Assembly (NCBI RefSeq): GCF_023195925.1
Contig: NZ_JALPRE010000007.1
Location: 62,001-126,000, forward strand
From: Aquimarina acroporae
GTDB taxonomy: Bacteria; Bacteroidota; Bacteroidia; Flavobacteriales; Flavobacteriaceae
Direction: 5' to 3'
Length of the DNA stretch: 64,000 nucleotides
The notes below the pieces were generated by a model that was not told the origin of the DNA, did not search any database, and saw nothing but the letters and a program-made list of their open reading frames with translations. Positions 37,216 through 47,374 of the stretch are shown one piece after another; position 1 is the first letter of the stretch, and each line of letters begins with the position of its first letter. Position numbers and translations under genes: made by a program.

Positions 37216-38414
37216 ACTATTTCTTGCAAAACCTCTAAAGGGTTTTCTTCTTCTTCTTTTTCTTCTTCTTCTTCTATATAATTTTCTCTCTTGCTACTTA
37301 CGCTTAATACGATTCCTATTGCTAGACACGTCATCCAGATTGAAGTTCCTCCACTACTTATCAAAGGGAGTGTTTGACCCGTTACCGGAAACAACTCTAC
37401 TGCAACAGCCATATTAATTAATGCCTGAAAAACAATAGGGAGCCCCACTCCAATCACCAATAATTTACCAAAAGCATCTTCACATTTATGAGCAGCCACT
37501 ACAAGTCTGAATAGCAGCAATAAATACAACAGCATCAAAAATACACCTCCGACAAAGCCCCATTCTTCTACTATAATTGCGAAAATAAAATCTGAAGAAG
37601 ATTGAGGTAAAAAGTTACGTTGTACACTTTTTCCTGGACCAGTACCTATAACCCCACCCCGAGCAATTGCAATCTTAGCTCGTTCTATTTGGTAATCCTC
37701 CTGTGTCTCCTTATTATCAGCGAAATTTTCAATTCTACTTACCCAGGTATCTACCCTATTAGGGAACATCCCGGGAAATGCCTTGGCAAAAAGAATAAAA
37801 AACGTAAGTATCATAAAACCTGTTCCCAATACTATTAAAATGTATCGTATAGGATATCCTCCTAAAAACACTAACATAATTACCATAGAGAAAATAATCG
37901 CTGTGGTAGAAAAGTTAGCGGGCAAAATCATCATTAACACCAAGAAAACGGGTAGCCAAAGTGGTAAGAGGGTTTCTTTAAAAGAAACTGTTTTATCCTT
38001 AATTTTTGATAAATATCGCGCCACATATGTCATTAACACTACTGCTGCCAAAGTAGAGGTTTGAAATGTCATTCCTACAAAAGGTATACGAATCCATCTA
38101 CTTGCATTAGCACCCTGAACGGTAGTATTTTGAGCCATTGTTACCAATAACAAAATCAACACCACCGGAACCATAATAATTGAGAGCCCTTTGAAATAAT
38201 GATATGGTATTTTATGCACACCATACATGATTAAAAAACCAAGTGCCAAATGCGCAAAATGTTTTACCAAAAAACTAAAAGTATCTCCATCACCATATAA
38301 GTATGCCAAATTACTACTAGCACTATATACCGGTAAAAATGAGAATAACGCCAACAGGGCAGCTACTGCCCATATTACTCTATCACCTTTTATATTTGCT
38401 AATACTTTAGTCAT
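37212..38414 (-). CDS. ftsW: Lipid II polymerase FtsW
   Basis: A 400-residue SEDS-family membrane glycosyltransferase with about ten helices that polymerises septal peptidoglycan together with the FtsI transpeptidase. The motif [12 protein letters not shown] near residue 355 and the extracellular Asp-containing loop region are present. The C-terminal ~30 residues are a Glu-rich tail. It starts at ATG 21 bases after murD. Confidence 0.95.
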   Translation of the reverse strand: MTKVLANIKGDRVIWAVAALLALFSFLPVYSASSNLAYLYGDGDTFSFLVKHFAHLALGFLIMYGVHKIPYHYFKGLSIIMVPVVLILLLVTMAQNTTVQGANASRWIRIPFVGMTFQTSTLAAVVLMTYVARYLSKIKDKTVSFKETLLPLWLPVFLVLMMILPANFSTTAIIFSMVIMLVFLGGYPIRYILIVLGTGFMILTFFILFAKAFPGMFPNRVDTWVSRIENFADNKETQEDYQIERAKIAIARGGVIGTGPGKSVQRNFLPQSSSDFIFAIIVEEWGFVGGVFLMLLYLLLLFRLVVAAHKCEDAFGKLLVIGVGLPIVFQALINMAVAVELFPVTGQTLPLISSGGTSIWMTCLAIGIVLSVSSKRENYIEEEEEKEEEENPLEVLQEIV

Positions 38415-38435
38415 TCTTATTTTATTCCTGTTTAA

Positions 38436-39770
38436 TTATAATTCTCTTACTGCTTCTTTAAACAATCGCCCTCTTTCTTCATAGTTTTTAAACAAATCGA
38501 AACTGGCACAAGCTGGCGACAACAAAACATTATCATTTCTTTCGGCAATTTTATATGCCATATTTACCGCCTCTTTCATAGATTCTGTTTCCATAATATT
38601 ATCGATACAATTCCCAAATGCATTGATAATTTTTGTATTATCAACACCAAGACAAATGATTGCTTTTACTTTTTCATTTACCAATGAATATAACTCTGAA
38701 TAATCATTCCCTTTATCGACTCCTCCTACTATCCAAACCGTAGAAGATTTCATCGCATCTAACGCATAAAAAGTAGCGTTCACATTGGTAGCTTTTGAGT
38801 CATTAATGTATTGTACATTATTTATCTTCAATACATTTTCTAACCGGTGTTCTACCCCATGGAAATTCTCGAGACATTCTCGAATTGTAGCTTTTCTAAT
38901 TTTTAATAGCTGCGATACTGTAGCTGCAGCCATTGCGTTTTTCACATTATGATTTCCTTTTAATGCTAAATTTGTTGTTGGCATGATTAATTTGTTGTTA
39001 TCGATTATTATGTTAATATTTTCATTTTCTAAATAAGCTCCATTCTCAACCCTTTTTGTAAGGGAAAACGGCAGTAACTTTGATCGAATTGGGTGTTTCT
39101 CTAAATAAGAAGTAATTACATCATCATCTGCATCGTAAATGAAATAATCATCTTCTTTTTGATTCATTGTAATCCTAAACTTCGAAGCGATATAATTTTC
39201 AAATTTATAGTCATATCTATCTAAATGATCTGGAGTAATATTTGTGAGCACTGCAATGTGAGGTGCAAACTCCAAGACCCCGTCTAATTGAAAACTACTA
39301 AGCTCTAATACATAAAATTCGGCATCATTATGAGCTACTTGTTTGGCAAAACTATCACCTATATTACCTGCCATATTCACATCTAACCCGCCTCCTTTCA
39401 ACACATGATTAGTAAGCATGGTAGTTGTCGTTTTTCCATTACTCCCTGTTATCCCTATAATGGCTGCAGAAGTGTATTTTGATGCGAATTCAATTTCAGA
39501 CACCACAGGAATTCCTTTCTGCACCAGTTTCTCTATCAAATCAACTTTATCAGGAATACCAGGGCTCTTCATGACGATATCTGCATTCATAATTTTCTTT
39601 TCAGAATGCTGTTTTTCTTCCCATTCGATTTCAAAATTTCTAAGAACTTCTTTATATGCTTCTGCTATTGTTCCTTTATCGGAAACAAAAACATCAAAAC
39701 CTTCTTTTTTTCCTAAAATGGCGGTTCCAACTCCACTTTCTCCCCCGCCTAACACCACTAACCTTTTCAT
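38436..39770 (-). CDS. murD: UDP-N-acetylmuramoyl-L-alanine--D-glutamate ligase
   Basis: A 444-residue Mur ligase adding D-Glu. The N-terminal VLGGGESGVGTAILGKK, the ATP motif ITGSNGKTTTTML, the metal-binding NITPDHLDRY and the C-terminal domain (SPACASFDLFKNYEERG) match the family. The gene abuts mraY without a gap. Confidence 0.97.
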   Translation of the reverse strand: MKRLVVLGGGESGVGTAILGKKEGFDVFVSDKGTIAEAYKEVLRNFEIEWEEKQHSEKKIMNADIVMKSPGIPDKVDLIEKLVQKGIPVVSEIEFASKYTSAAIIGITGSNGKTTTTMLTNHVLKGGGLDVNMAGNIGDSFAKQVAHNDAEFYVLELSSFQLDGVLEFAPHIAVLTNITPDHLDRYDYKFENYIASKFRITMNQKEDDYFIYDADDDVITSYLEKHPIRSKLLPFSLTKRVENGAYLENENINIIIDNNKLIMPTTNLALKGNHNVKNAMAAATVSQLLKIRKATIRECLENFHGVEHRLENVLKINNVQYINDSKATNVNATFYALDAMKSSTVWIVGGVDKGNDYSELYSLVNEKVKAIICLGVDNTKIINAFGNCIDNIMETESMKEAVNMAYKIAERNDNVLLSPACASFDLFKNYEERGRLFKEAVREL

Positions 39771-41000
39771 TTACCGCACTTTTAAAGTAATTACAGCCAG
39801 AATGGCCAGAAAAATTCCAACAATCCAAAATCTAGCTACAATCTTACTCTCATGAATTCCTTTCTTCTGATAATGGTGATGCAATGGAGACATGAGAAAG
39901 ATTCTCCTTCCTTCTCCAAACTTTTTCCTGGTATATTTAAACCAGCTCACTTGCATCATTACTGACAATGTTTCGATAAAAAATATTCCACACAGGATAG
40001 GGATTAAAAACTCTTTACGAATTGCAATAGCAATAACAGCGATGATACCTCCAATAGTCAAACTACCTGTATCTCCCATAAACACCTGTGCCGGGTAGGT
40101 ATTATACCATAGAAACCCAACAAGTGCTCCTGCAAATGCGGTAATAAAAATGGTCATCTCTCCAGAGTTTGGGATATACATCACATTGAGATAATCTGAA
40201 AAAATGATATTACCAGAAACCCATGCAAACAATGCCAGGGTAAGCACAATTATTGCCGAAGAACCTGCTGCAAGACCATCTATACCATCGGTTAAATTTG
40301 CTCCATTTGAAACAGCTGTAACAATAAATATGACTATTGGAATAAATACTAACCACGCATATTTAGACAACTCTGGGCTGATCCACGTTATTAAATCTGC
40401 ATAATCAAATTCATTATTCTTAAAAAATGGTAATGTGGTTTTTGTAGATTTTACTGCCGGATTAAAATCAGATTTTTCTTCTCCAGACTCTACCTGCACT
40501 ACATCTGCATTCAGCTTTTCTTGTCTCACAGTAATGTCATTATGAAAATACATAGTACAACCCACAATAAGACCCAGACCTACTTGACCAATGATTTTAA
40601 ATCTTCCTGCTAAACCTTCTTTGTCTTTCCTTTTAATCTTCAAGAAATCATCTGTAAAACCAATAATCCCCATCCATATAGTAGTCACAATTAGTAGAAG
40701 GACATAAATATTATCTAGTTTAGCAAATAGTAAAACAGGAATAAGGGTTGCCAGAATGATGATAACACCTCCCATAGTTGGCGTACCAGCCTTTTCGGCT
40801 TGCCCTTCTAAACCAAGCTCACGAATACTCTCTCCCATCTGGTTTTTTCTCAAAAGTGCAATAATACGCTTACCATAAATGGTAGAAATCAACAATGACA
40901 ATATGATAGCCATAGCTGCTCTAAACGTTATAAACTGAAACAGAGATGCTCCAGGAAACTGATATTCGCTTTCTAAATATTCAAATAGATAATATAACAT
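39771..41000 (-). CDS. mraY: Phospho-N-acetylmuramoyl-pentapeptide transferase
   Basis: A 409-residue membrane enzyme (about ten helices) making lipid I from UDP-MurNAc-pentapeptide and undecaprenyl phosphate. The Asp-rich [18 protein letters not shown] and [12 protein letters not shown] motifs and the HHHYQKKG loop are all there. Around residues ~150-200 there is an extra polar insert, a form usual in Bacteroidota. Confidence 0.97.
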   Translation of the reverse strand: MLYYLFEYLESEYQFPGASLFQFITFRAAMAIILSLLISTIYGKRIIALLRKNQMGESIRELGLEGQAEKAGTPTMGGVIIILATLIPVLLFAKLDNIYVLLLIVTTIWMGIIGFTDDFLKIKRKDKEGLAGRFKIIGQVGLGLIVGCTMYFHNDITVRQEKLNADVVQVESGEEKSDFNPAVKSTKTTLPFFKNNEFDYADLITWISPELSKYAWLVFIPIVIFIVTAVSNGANLTDGIDGLAAGSSAIIVLTLALFAWVSGNIIFSDYLNVMYIPNSGEMTIFITAFAGALVGFLWYNTYPAQVFMGDTGSLTIGGIIAVIAIAIRKEFLIPILCGIFFIETLSVMMQVSWFKYTRKKFGEGRRIFLMSPLHHHYQKKGIHESKIVARFWIVGIFLAILAVITLKVR

Positions 41001-41044
41001 TCCGTTTTTACCATCAGTATCTATACACTAGACACCTTAGGGTT

Positions 41045-42511
41045 TTATTTGTTTAGTTTCTTCAATTCTTCTTTTACGATTTCGAAATCATCAAAATCAA
41101 ATCGTTCTCCATTTATCTCTTGATAGGCCTCATGACCTTTTCCCGCTATCAGGATTATATCCTCCTTGTCTGCCAATTGACAAGCAGTTTTTATAGCTTG
41201 TTTTCTATCGGTAATGGACAGCATTTTTTTATAATCCTGAGGTTCTACTCCCTTTTCTATATCCTCAATTATTTGCTCTGGATTTTCAGTTCTTGGATTA
41301 TCACTCGTAAAAATTGCTTTATTACTCAATTTTGCCGCAATATTCCCCATAACTGGCCTCTTCATCTTATCTCTATCCCCACCACAACCAACAACTGTAA
41401 TTAACGTTTCGTTTTTGGTCCTTATATCATTAATGGTCTCCAATACATTCTTTAAAGCATCTGGAGTGTGAGCATAATCTACTATGGCTGTTATTTTTTG
41501 TTCTTCTGAAATTAAATATTGAAATCTCCCACTTACGCTTTTGAGATCGCTAAGCAACCTTAGTGTCTCCAAGGTCTCTAATCCCAATAATTCTGCAGTG
41601 CCAAAAATTGCCAAAAGATTATACGCGTTAAAACTTCCTATAAGTTTTGACCACACTTCATTATCATTGAGTTTAAGAAGCAGTCCTTCTAAACTGTTTT
41701 CCAATATTTGACCTCGAAAATCTGCAAAAGATTGTAGCGCATAACTATACTGCTTTGCCTTTGTATTTTGCAACATATACGCCCCATTCTTATCGTCTTT
41801 ATTGGTTAAAGCAAAAGCACTTGGCGGTAAACCATCAAAAAAGACCTTTTTCACATCTCTATATTCTTTGAAGGTATTATGATAATCTAAGTGATCATGA
41901 GAAAGGTTCGTAAATATCCCTCCTGCAAAAAACAACCCTTCTGTTCTTTTTTGATGAATACCATGTGAGCTTACTTCCATAAAACAAAACTCTACCCCAA
42001 CATCATTCATTTCTTTGAGGTAGCGATTAATCGTTATTGAATCTGGAGTGGTATGGGTAGCCTTGTATTCTGTGTCATCTACAAGAATTTTTACTGTTGA
42101 TAACAAGCCTACTTTATATCCTGCATTTTTAAACAATTGGAACAACAAGGTAGCTATGGTCGTTTTTCCATTGGTCCCTGTCACTCCTACCAATTTTAAA
42201 TTTTCTGAAGGAATCCCATAAAAGTTCGCTGCCATAATAGCTAATGCAGACTGCGCATCTTCAACTTTGACATAGGTCACCCCTTCTATGGTAATTGGAG
42301 GAAGTTCTTCACAAATAATTGCAATAGCTCCTTGGTCAATTGCTTTTTCTATAAAATCATGACCATCTGAAACAACTCCGCGAATCGCCACAAAAACGTC
42401 TTCCTGCTTTATTTTTCTGGAATCAAACTCTATAGCATTAACGCCAACAGCTGTATTACCAATTACAGTATCAATCGCAACTTTATATATAATATCTTTT
42501 AGCTCTATCAC
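41045..42511 (-). CDS. murE: UDP-MurNAc-tripeptide synthetase (meso-diaminopimelate-adding)
   Basis: A 488-residue Mur ligase. The ATP motif VTGTNGKTTIATLL and the signature TSDNPRTENPEQI are present; the DNPR form is typical of enzymes that use meso-diaminopimelate rather than lysine. The start codon is GTG (42509-42511), overlapping the ftsI stop as GTGA, which indicates coupling. Confidence 0.96.
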   Translation of the reverse strand: MIELKDIIYKVAIDTVIGNTAVGVNAIEFDSRKIKQEDVFVAIRGVVSDGHDFIEKAIDQGAIAIICEELPPITIEGVTYVKVEDAQSALAIMAANFYGIPSENLKLVGVTGTNGKTTIATLLFQLFKNAGYKVGLLSTVKILVDDTEYKATHTTPDSITINRYLKEMNDVGVEFCFMEVSSHGIHQKRTEGLFFAGGIFTNLSHDHLDYHNTFKEYRDVKKVFFDGLPPSAFALTNKDDKNGAYMLQNTKAKQYSYALQSFADFRGQILENSLEGLLLKLNDNEVWSKLIGSFNAYNLLAIFGTAELLGLETLETLRLLSDLKSVSGRFQYLISEEQKITAIVDYAHTPDALKNVLETINDIRTKNETLITVVGCGGDRDKMKRPVMGNIAAKLSNKAIFTSDNPRTENPEQIIEDIEKGVEPQDYKKMLSITDRKQAIKTACQLADKEDIILIAGKGHEAYQEINGERFDFDDFEIVKEELKKLNK

Positions 42512-44502
42512 GATAATTCCAGCTTTACAGTTTGATTAATTTTCACTTTTGTTCCTGGCTCTATAGATTGTTTTTTCACTATCCCAGAACCTTTCACCTC
42601 TACTTTGAGTCCCATATTTTCCAAAAGAGAAATCACATCCATAGCAGGCATGTTTTTTACATTTGGCATGATAGTCTTATACTTTTGAGCCTTTTCGTAA
42701 TACGTATCGTAGCTATTGATTACTGGCTTACTTTCAACAACCTGATAAGGTACTTCGTCGATAACCGGTATATCATTGTATATTTTGGTAGCTATCGCTT
42801 TAAACACCGGACCAGCAACCTCGTTCCCATAATAACCTTTCTCTTTATTAGGTTTGTGAATTACCACAATACAAGAAAAAATAGGTTTATCAGCAGGGAA
42901 ATATCCTGCAAAAGACGAGATATATTCGCGCTCCTTATCTTTCCCATAATTACCCCAACAGGTACCCGTTTTTCCTGCGATTTGAAAGTTACCAGTGTTT
43001 ATATTATCTGCGGTTCCTCTTCTAACCACATTTCTCATCATTTCCTGAACAATCTGTGCTGTTTTTTTAGAACAAATTGTTGGATTAATCACTTCCTTAT
43101 CAAAACGTTCTCTGGTTTTATCCCAGGTTCTCACCTCTTTGATAAATCGCGGCTTAACCATTTCCCCATCATTCGCAATAGCATTATAAAATGCCAAGGT
43201 TTGCAAAGGAGTAATCGCTACACCGTAACCATGTGCCATCCAAGGTAACGTAGTACCATACCAATTACTATCACCAGGATATGGAATCTTAGGAACTCCC
43301 TCTCCTTTAATAGAAACACCGAGAGGATCTGCCAATCCCATATTTATTAATCGATCTACAAATTTCCTAGGATCTTCTTTATAGTTTTCATTAATCATTT
43401 TTGCAAAAGCTGTATTTGAAGAAACTTCGAAAGCTCTTGCTGCAGAAATTTTACCGTATCCACCCCATTTTGAATCTTTTACGATTCTATCATAAAACCT
43501 CACCCTTCCGTTTTCTGTATCTATTACATAACTTGAATCGATTTTCCTATCTTCCAAAGCCGCCACCATAGTCATTAATTTGAAGGTAGACCCTGGCTCA
43601 TGAGATTCCCCAACAGCATAGTTTAACTTCTCATAATACTTTCCTGATTTAGTTCTCCCCAAATTGGATATTGCCTTGATTTCTCCTGTTTTTGTTTCCA
43701 TAACTACAACAGTACCATGCTCAGCTTCGAATTTCTCAAGTTGTGCTAATAAAGCATGATGCGCTATATCCTGAATATTAACATCTATTGTTGAGATAAC
43801 ATCATATCCATCTTGTGGTTCTACTTCATTGGCATCTCCAATTGGTTTCCATTGGTTTTTGGCTATCTTTTGCTTTTTACGCTTTCCTTCTTTTCCTCTT
43901 AAAAAAGGTCCATAAGCCCCTTCTAGTCCTACACGAGTATAATACCCTTGATCATCTCTTCTTTCGTATCCTACGGTACGTTCGGCAATTTTCCCGATAG
44001 GATGCTCCCGAACAGTTCGTTGTTCCACGATGAAACCTCCTCTGTTAGCTCCAAAACGAAATAATGGAAAATCCTTGACCCTCATATATTGAGAATACCC
44101 AAGCCCCCGGCGAATAAGTAAATATCTATTTTTATTGGCTCTTGCAGTTCTTATAATTTTATCATAGTATGAAACCGGTTTCCCAAACTCCTTAGAAAGT
44201 GATTCACATAACGGCTTAACATATTCTCTAAAATCCTTATCTGTTACTGTTAAAGCATCAAACCTTATATCATATTTAGGAACAGATGTAGCTAGCAAAT
44301 TTCCTTTACTATCATAAAGATTACCCCTATTTGCAGGAATGTCAAAAGTGCGAAAAACTCGTTCCTGAGCTTTTTTTCTATACTCTTCCCCTTCGACAAA
44401 TTGTATATTAACAAGTTTAGCCAATACTGCCACAGCAAAAACGAACATACAAGCCGCAATAAAATACAATCGATTTAATATGTTTTTCTCTTTAATCGCC
44501 AA
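42508..44502 (-). CDS. ftsI: Septal transpeptidase FtsI (PBP3) with PASTA domain
   Basis: A 664-residue class B penicillin-binding protein. One N-terminal membrane helix (residues ~10-30) anchors a dimerisation domain and a transpeptidase domain whose active-site motifs are STFK (in GSTFKLM), SSN (VSSNTAFAK) and KTG (AGKTGTCWG). The C-terminal ~60 residues form a PASTA domain (MPNVKNMPAMDVISLLENMG), as in flavobacterial and SpoVD-type enzymes. The start is TTG, 4 bases after the ftsL stop; an in-frame stop lies two codons upstream and the next Met is inside the membrane helix. Confidence 0.95.
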   Translation of the reverse strand: MAIKEKNILNRLYFIAACMFVFAVAVLAKLVNIQFVEGEEYRKKAQERVFRTFDIPANRGNLYDSKGNLLATSVPKYDIRFDALTVTDKDFREYVKPLCESLSKEFGKPVSYYDKIIRTARANKNRYLLIRRGLGYSQYMRVKDFPLFRFGANRGGFIVEQRTVREHPIGKIAERTVGYERRDDQGYYTRVGLEGAYGPFLRGKEGKRKKQKIAKNQWKPIGDANEVEPQDGYDVISTIDVNIQDIAHHALLAQLEKFEAEHGTVVVMETKTGEIKAISNLGRTKSGKYYEKLNYAVGESHEPGSTFKLMTMVAALEDRKIDSSYVIDTENGRVRFYDRIVKDSKWGGYGKISAARAFEVSSNTAFAKMINENYKEDPRKFVDRLINMGLADPLGVSIKGEGVPKIPYPGDSNWYGTTLPWMAHGYGVAITPLQTLAFYNAIANDGEMVKPRFIKEVRTWDKTRERFDKEVINPTICSKKTAQIVQEMMRNVVRRGTADNINTGNFQIAGKTGTCWGNYGKDKEREYISSFAGYFPADKPIFSCIVVIHKPNKEKGYYGNEVAGPVFKAIATKIYNDIPVIDEVPYQVVESKPVINSYDTYYEKAQKYKTIMPNVKNMPAMDVISLLENMGLKVEVKGSGIVKKQSIEPGTKVKINQTVKLELS

Positions 44503-44505
44503 TTG

Positions 44506-44820
44506 TTAATCGTTTTTTACTATTATTTTCCTTGGTGGATGCGTAGGTCGTTTTAATCCTTTTTGTGTCATTTTCTTAATAATCGAAGACTCCATCTTCA
44601 ATCTCATAAGCTCCGTTTTTCCATCAACAAATTGAGTACGTAATTCTCTTACTTCATTATTTAATCTTGCAATTTCATGCACCTTGCTTTCAGCATTATG
44701 TGAACTTGCAATCATAACTATTGCCAGAAAAGAGAGAAAAAGAAGCATTCTCCAATTCTTCATTGCATCATCTGCAATAAGAAACTTTCCTTTTAATATG
44801 TCATACACCGTTTGTTTCAT
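44506..44820 (-). CDS. ftsL: FtsL-like cell division protein
   Basis: A 104-residue single-pass protein. The membrane helix spans ~22-42 (WRMLLFLSFLAIVMIASS), followed by a periplasmic coiled coil (~45-95) that would pair with an FtsB-type partner. Sequence alone is too short for a firm family call, but its place between rsmH and ftsI and the helix/coiled-coil form fit FtsL. Confidence 0.88.
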   Translation of the reverse strand: MKQTVYDILKGKFLIADDAMKNWRMLLFLSFLAIVMIASSHNAESKVHEIARLNNEVRELRTQFVDGKTELMRLKMESSIIKKMTQKGLKRPTHPPRKIIVKND

Positions 44821-44853
44821 ACCTCCATATAGATCAGCTCACGAAAACTCACT

Positions 44854-45759
44854 TTATAGTCTTTCTGCAATTCTAAGTTTTGCACTTCTTGCTCTATTAT
44901 TTAGTTTTATTTCTTCTTCCCCTGGAATAATTAGTTTCCCAACTTTTTTAAATGGCACAGACACATTACCGTATAAATCTTTTTCCGGCTCACCTTCAAA
45001 CATCCCACTACGTATATACCTCTTTACCAACCTATCCTCTAGTGAATGATAGGATATCAAACTAATTCTACCACCTGTTTCTAAAAGCTCTTCTGTCTGC
45101 TCCAAAAATTCTTTAAGAACCTCTATTTCCTGATTCACCTCTATACGTATAGCCTGATAAATTTGAGCCAATACTTTATGCTCTTTATGTCTAGGTAAAA
45201 AAGGTTGCAATACTTCTTTAAGTTCAGAACTTGTTTTGATGACACCTGTTCTTCTTGCTCCAACGATTACTCTAGCCAGTTTGGGAGCGTTTCTCAACTC
45301 TCCATATTGCAAAAATATCGCTCTCAAACCCTCCTCTTCATATTCATTAATTACATGATATGCTGATATATCTTTACTCTGATTCATTCTCATATCCAAG
45401 TCTCCATCAAAACGAGTAGAAAACCCTCTCTCTGCAACATCAAACTGATGAGAAGAAACCCCAAAATCACCAAGAATACCATCGACTTTTCGAACCCCGT
45501 AAAACCTTAAAAACCTTTTAATGAATCTAAAATTCTCATTAATCAGGGTGAATCGAGCATCATCAATTACATTATCTAAAGCATCTTTATCCTGATCAAA
45601 AGCATAGAGTTTACCTTTTTCTCCAAGTCGTTTCAGAATTTCTTTAGAATGCCCTCCACCGCCAAAAGTCACATCGACATAAACCCCATCTGGTTTAATT
45701 GCCAAACCATCTACAGTTTCTTTCAACAGTACAGGATTATGATATTCTGTCTCTTTCAT
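44854..45759 (-). CDS. rsmH: 16S rRNA (cytosine1402-N4)-methyltransferase
   Basis: A 301-residue SAM-dependent enzyme that methylates C1402 of 16S rRNA in the decoding centre. The start YHNPVLLKETVDGL, the SAM-binding loop VTFGGGGHSKEIL and LGDFGVSSHQFD, the FSTRFDGDLDMRMN segment and the C-terminal NNRARSAKLRIAE are family hallmarks. It is the second gene of the cluster. Confidence 0.97.
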   Translation of the reverse strand: MKETEYHNPVLLKETVDGLAIKPDGVYVDVTFGGGGHSKEILKRLGEKGKLYAFDQDKDALDNVIDDARFTLINENFRFIKRFLRFYGVRKVDGILGDFGVSSHQFDVAERGFSTRFDGDLDMRMNQSKDISAYHVINEYEEEGLRAIFLQYGELRNAPKLARVIVGARRTGVIKTSSELKEVLQPFLPRHKEHKVLAQIYQAIRIEVNQEIEVLKEFLEQTEELLETGGRISLISYHSLEDRLVKRYIRSGMFEGEPEKDLYGNVSVPFKKVGKLIIPGEEEIKLNNRARSAKLRIAERL

Positions 45760-45812
45760 CTATTCGTTTCTATTAATCTCAAAAGTTGATTTACAACCAA
45801 AAAAGATCATCT

Positions 45813-46280
45813 TTAATCAATATCTACCTCGTCATCAAACCCCATTACCTCTTCGGCTAAATCGGCAAAATCATCAGCTGTATCATCGATTGCTTTTTCA
45901 TACTTATCCTTATCCCATATCTCAATGATATTGACAGCAGATGAAAGCACTAACTCTTTTGTGATACCAGCAAAACTCACCAAATCTTTAGGAATCAGGA
46001 GACGACCAGCAGTATCGATCTCAACTACTTTAACTCCAGCTGTAAACCTTCTGATAAAATCATTATTTTTCTTTTTGAAGCGATTTAGTTTGTTGATTTT
46101 TTTCATCAAAAGATTCCATTCTTCCATCGGATACAACTCCAGACATGGCTGAAAAACAGATCTTTTCAACACGAACCCCTCTTGCAACACAGATGAAAGC
46201 TGCTTCTTAAAAGCAACTGGCATCATAAGACGTCCCTTAGCGTCTGCCTTACATTCATATGTGCCGATTAGGTTTACCAC
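45813..46280 (-). CDS. mraZ: Transcriptional regulator MraZ
   Basis: A 155-residue protein of two AbrB/SpoVT-like swapped-hairpin units (residues ~5-55, NLIGTYECKADAKGRLMMP; ~75-130, VVEIDTAGRLLIPKDLVSF). It represses its own cluster in other bacteria by binding short GTGG-containing repeats. The start is GTG (46278-46280), with an AAGGGGA ribosome site 6 bases ahead. The start codon is itself part of another GTGGTAA copy. Confidence 0.95.
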   Translation of the reverse strand: MVNLIGTYECKADAKGRLMMPVAFKKQLSSVLQEGFVLKRSVFQPCLELYPMEEWNLLMKKINKLNRFKKKNNDFIRRFTAGVKVVEIDTAGRLLIPKDLVSFAGITKELVLSSAVNIIEIWDKDKYEKAIDDTADDFADLAEEVMGFDDEVDID

Positions 46281-46307
46281 TTCAATCCCCTTAAACGTTT
46301 AATAAGT

Positions 46308-46315
46308 CAAATATA
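46308..46315 (-). promoter_or_regulatory. -7 element of the mraZ cluster promoter
   Basis: TATATTTG (minus strand) matches TAnnTTTG 28 bases before the GTG start of mraZ. The MraZ boxes lie directly upstream of it. Confidence 0.65.
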
Positions 46316-46324
46316 TTGAAAAAA

Positions 46325-46351
46325 TTACCACTTTTTACCACAATTTACCAC
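46325..46351 (-). promoter_or_regulatory. MraZ-binding repeats
   Basis: Three exact GTGGTAA copies (minus strand, at 46325-46331, 46335-46341 and 46345-46351) are spaced exactly 10 bp apart, as in known MraZ operators made of short direct repeats. They cover the -33 zone of the mraZ promoter. Confidence 0.85.
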
Positions 46352-46550
46352 ATTGTTGATAAATTGTTCTTCAAAAGCTCATCCAAAAAGTATTCAAAGA
46401 CTTAATTTTTTGTGTTTCAACACAGTAGCAAAAGACCGTTTTACCACTTGTCTTCGCGAATTGGGCAAGTAAACAAACTGTTAAAAAAAGATTTGTAAAA
46501 ATTCATTCTTTAGTATTGATAAAAAATACCTAAACTAATTATGAAAATGC

Positions 46551-46558
46551 TATATTTG
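46551..46558 (+). promoter_or_regulatory. -7 element of the alpha/beta hydrolase gene
   Basis: TATATTTG matches TAnnTTTG 24 bases before the ATG. No TTG occurs at the expected -33 distance. Confidence 0.5.
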
Positions 46559-46582
46559 CTTTAATTCTTGTAAGAAGTATTA

Positions 46583-47353
46583 ATGAAGCACGAATTAAAA
46601 AAAGACGGAAAATTTAGTTATCTGGATATCGGAGAAGGCACACCAATTATCATTTTACATGGTCTTATGGGAGGTCTTAGTAATTTTGAAGGAGTGAGCT
46701 CATATTTCCCAGAAAAAGGATATAAAGTTTTAATCCCTGAACTACCCGTCTACACTTTATCATTGATAAAAACCAAGGTAAGCACCTATGCCAAATATCT
46801 AAAAGATTTCATAGATCATTTAGGATATGGAGACAAGGAAGTTATTTTACTTGGTAATTCACTAGGAGGACATATTGCATTATTATGCACAAAAATGTAT
46901 CCAGAAAAAGTTAAAGCTCTTGTAATTACTGGAAGCTCGGGACTTTACGAAAGTGCTATGGGAGAAAGTTACCCAAAGCGCGGAGACTATGAATACATAA
47001 AGGCCAAAGCAGAAAACGTGTTTTATGACCCTGCAATTGCCACTAAAGAGATTGTAGACGAGGTTTACGCCACAGTAAACGATAGAAATAAGTTAATCAG
47101 AACTTTAGCTATTGCTAAAAGTGCAATTCGACATAACATGGCTAAAGATTTACCAAATATGAATACACCAACGTGCATCATATGGGGTAAAAATGACAAT
47201 GTCACCCCTCCTGAGGTAGCAGATGATTTTAACCGTTTACTACCAGATTCCGATTTATACTGGATAGATAAATGTGGGCATGCCGCCATGATGGAACACC
47301 CAGAAGAATTTAACAGGTTGTTGCACGAATGGCTTAAAGAACGAAAATTCTAA
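46583..47353 (+). CDS. Alpha/beta hydrolase
   Basis: A 256-residue cytoplasmic alpha/beta hydrolase. The oxyanion segment IIILHGLMGG, the nucleophile elbow GNSLGGH (Ser ~93), the Asp in IIWGKNDNVTPP and the His in DKCGHAAMMEHP form a full catalytic set. The substrate is not predictable. The gene lies divergent from mraZ and 21 bases before ysxC, with which it is probably co-transcribed. Confidence 0.88.
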   Translation: MKHELKKDGKFSYLDIGEGTPIIILHGLMGGLSNFEGVSSYFPEKGYKVLIPELPVYTLSLIKTKVSTYAKYLKDFIDHLGYGDKEVILLGNSLGGHIALLCTKMYPEKVKALVITGSSGLYESAMGESYPKRGDYEYIKAKAENVFYDPAIATKEIVDEVYATVNDRNKLIRTLAIAKSAIRHNMAKDLPNMNTPTCIIWGKNDNVTPPEVADDFNRLLPDSDLYWIDKCGHAAMMEHPEEFNRLLHEWLKERKF

Positions 47354-47374
47354 TCTTCAATATATTCATTCTCA

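Larger units (their letters stand above)
46281..46582. other. Divergent control region of mraZ and an alpha/beta hydrolase gene
   Basis: A 302-base spacer with two divergent -7 elements, the three-copy MraZ box and one distant GTGGTAA copy (46441-46447). No gene is seen in it. Confidence 0.75.

Noticed and set aside
30615..46280. The division and cell-wall cluster as a novel system
   Set aside because: Gene order and content match the known dcw cluster of Bacteroidota; only its operator is noteworthy.
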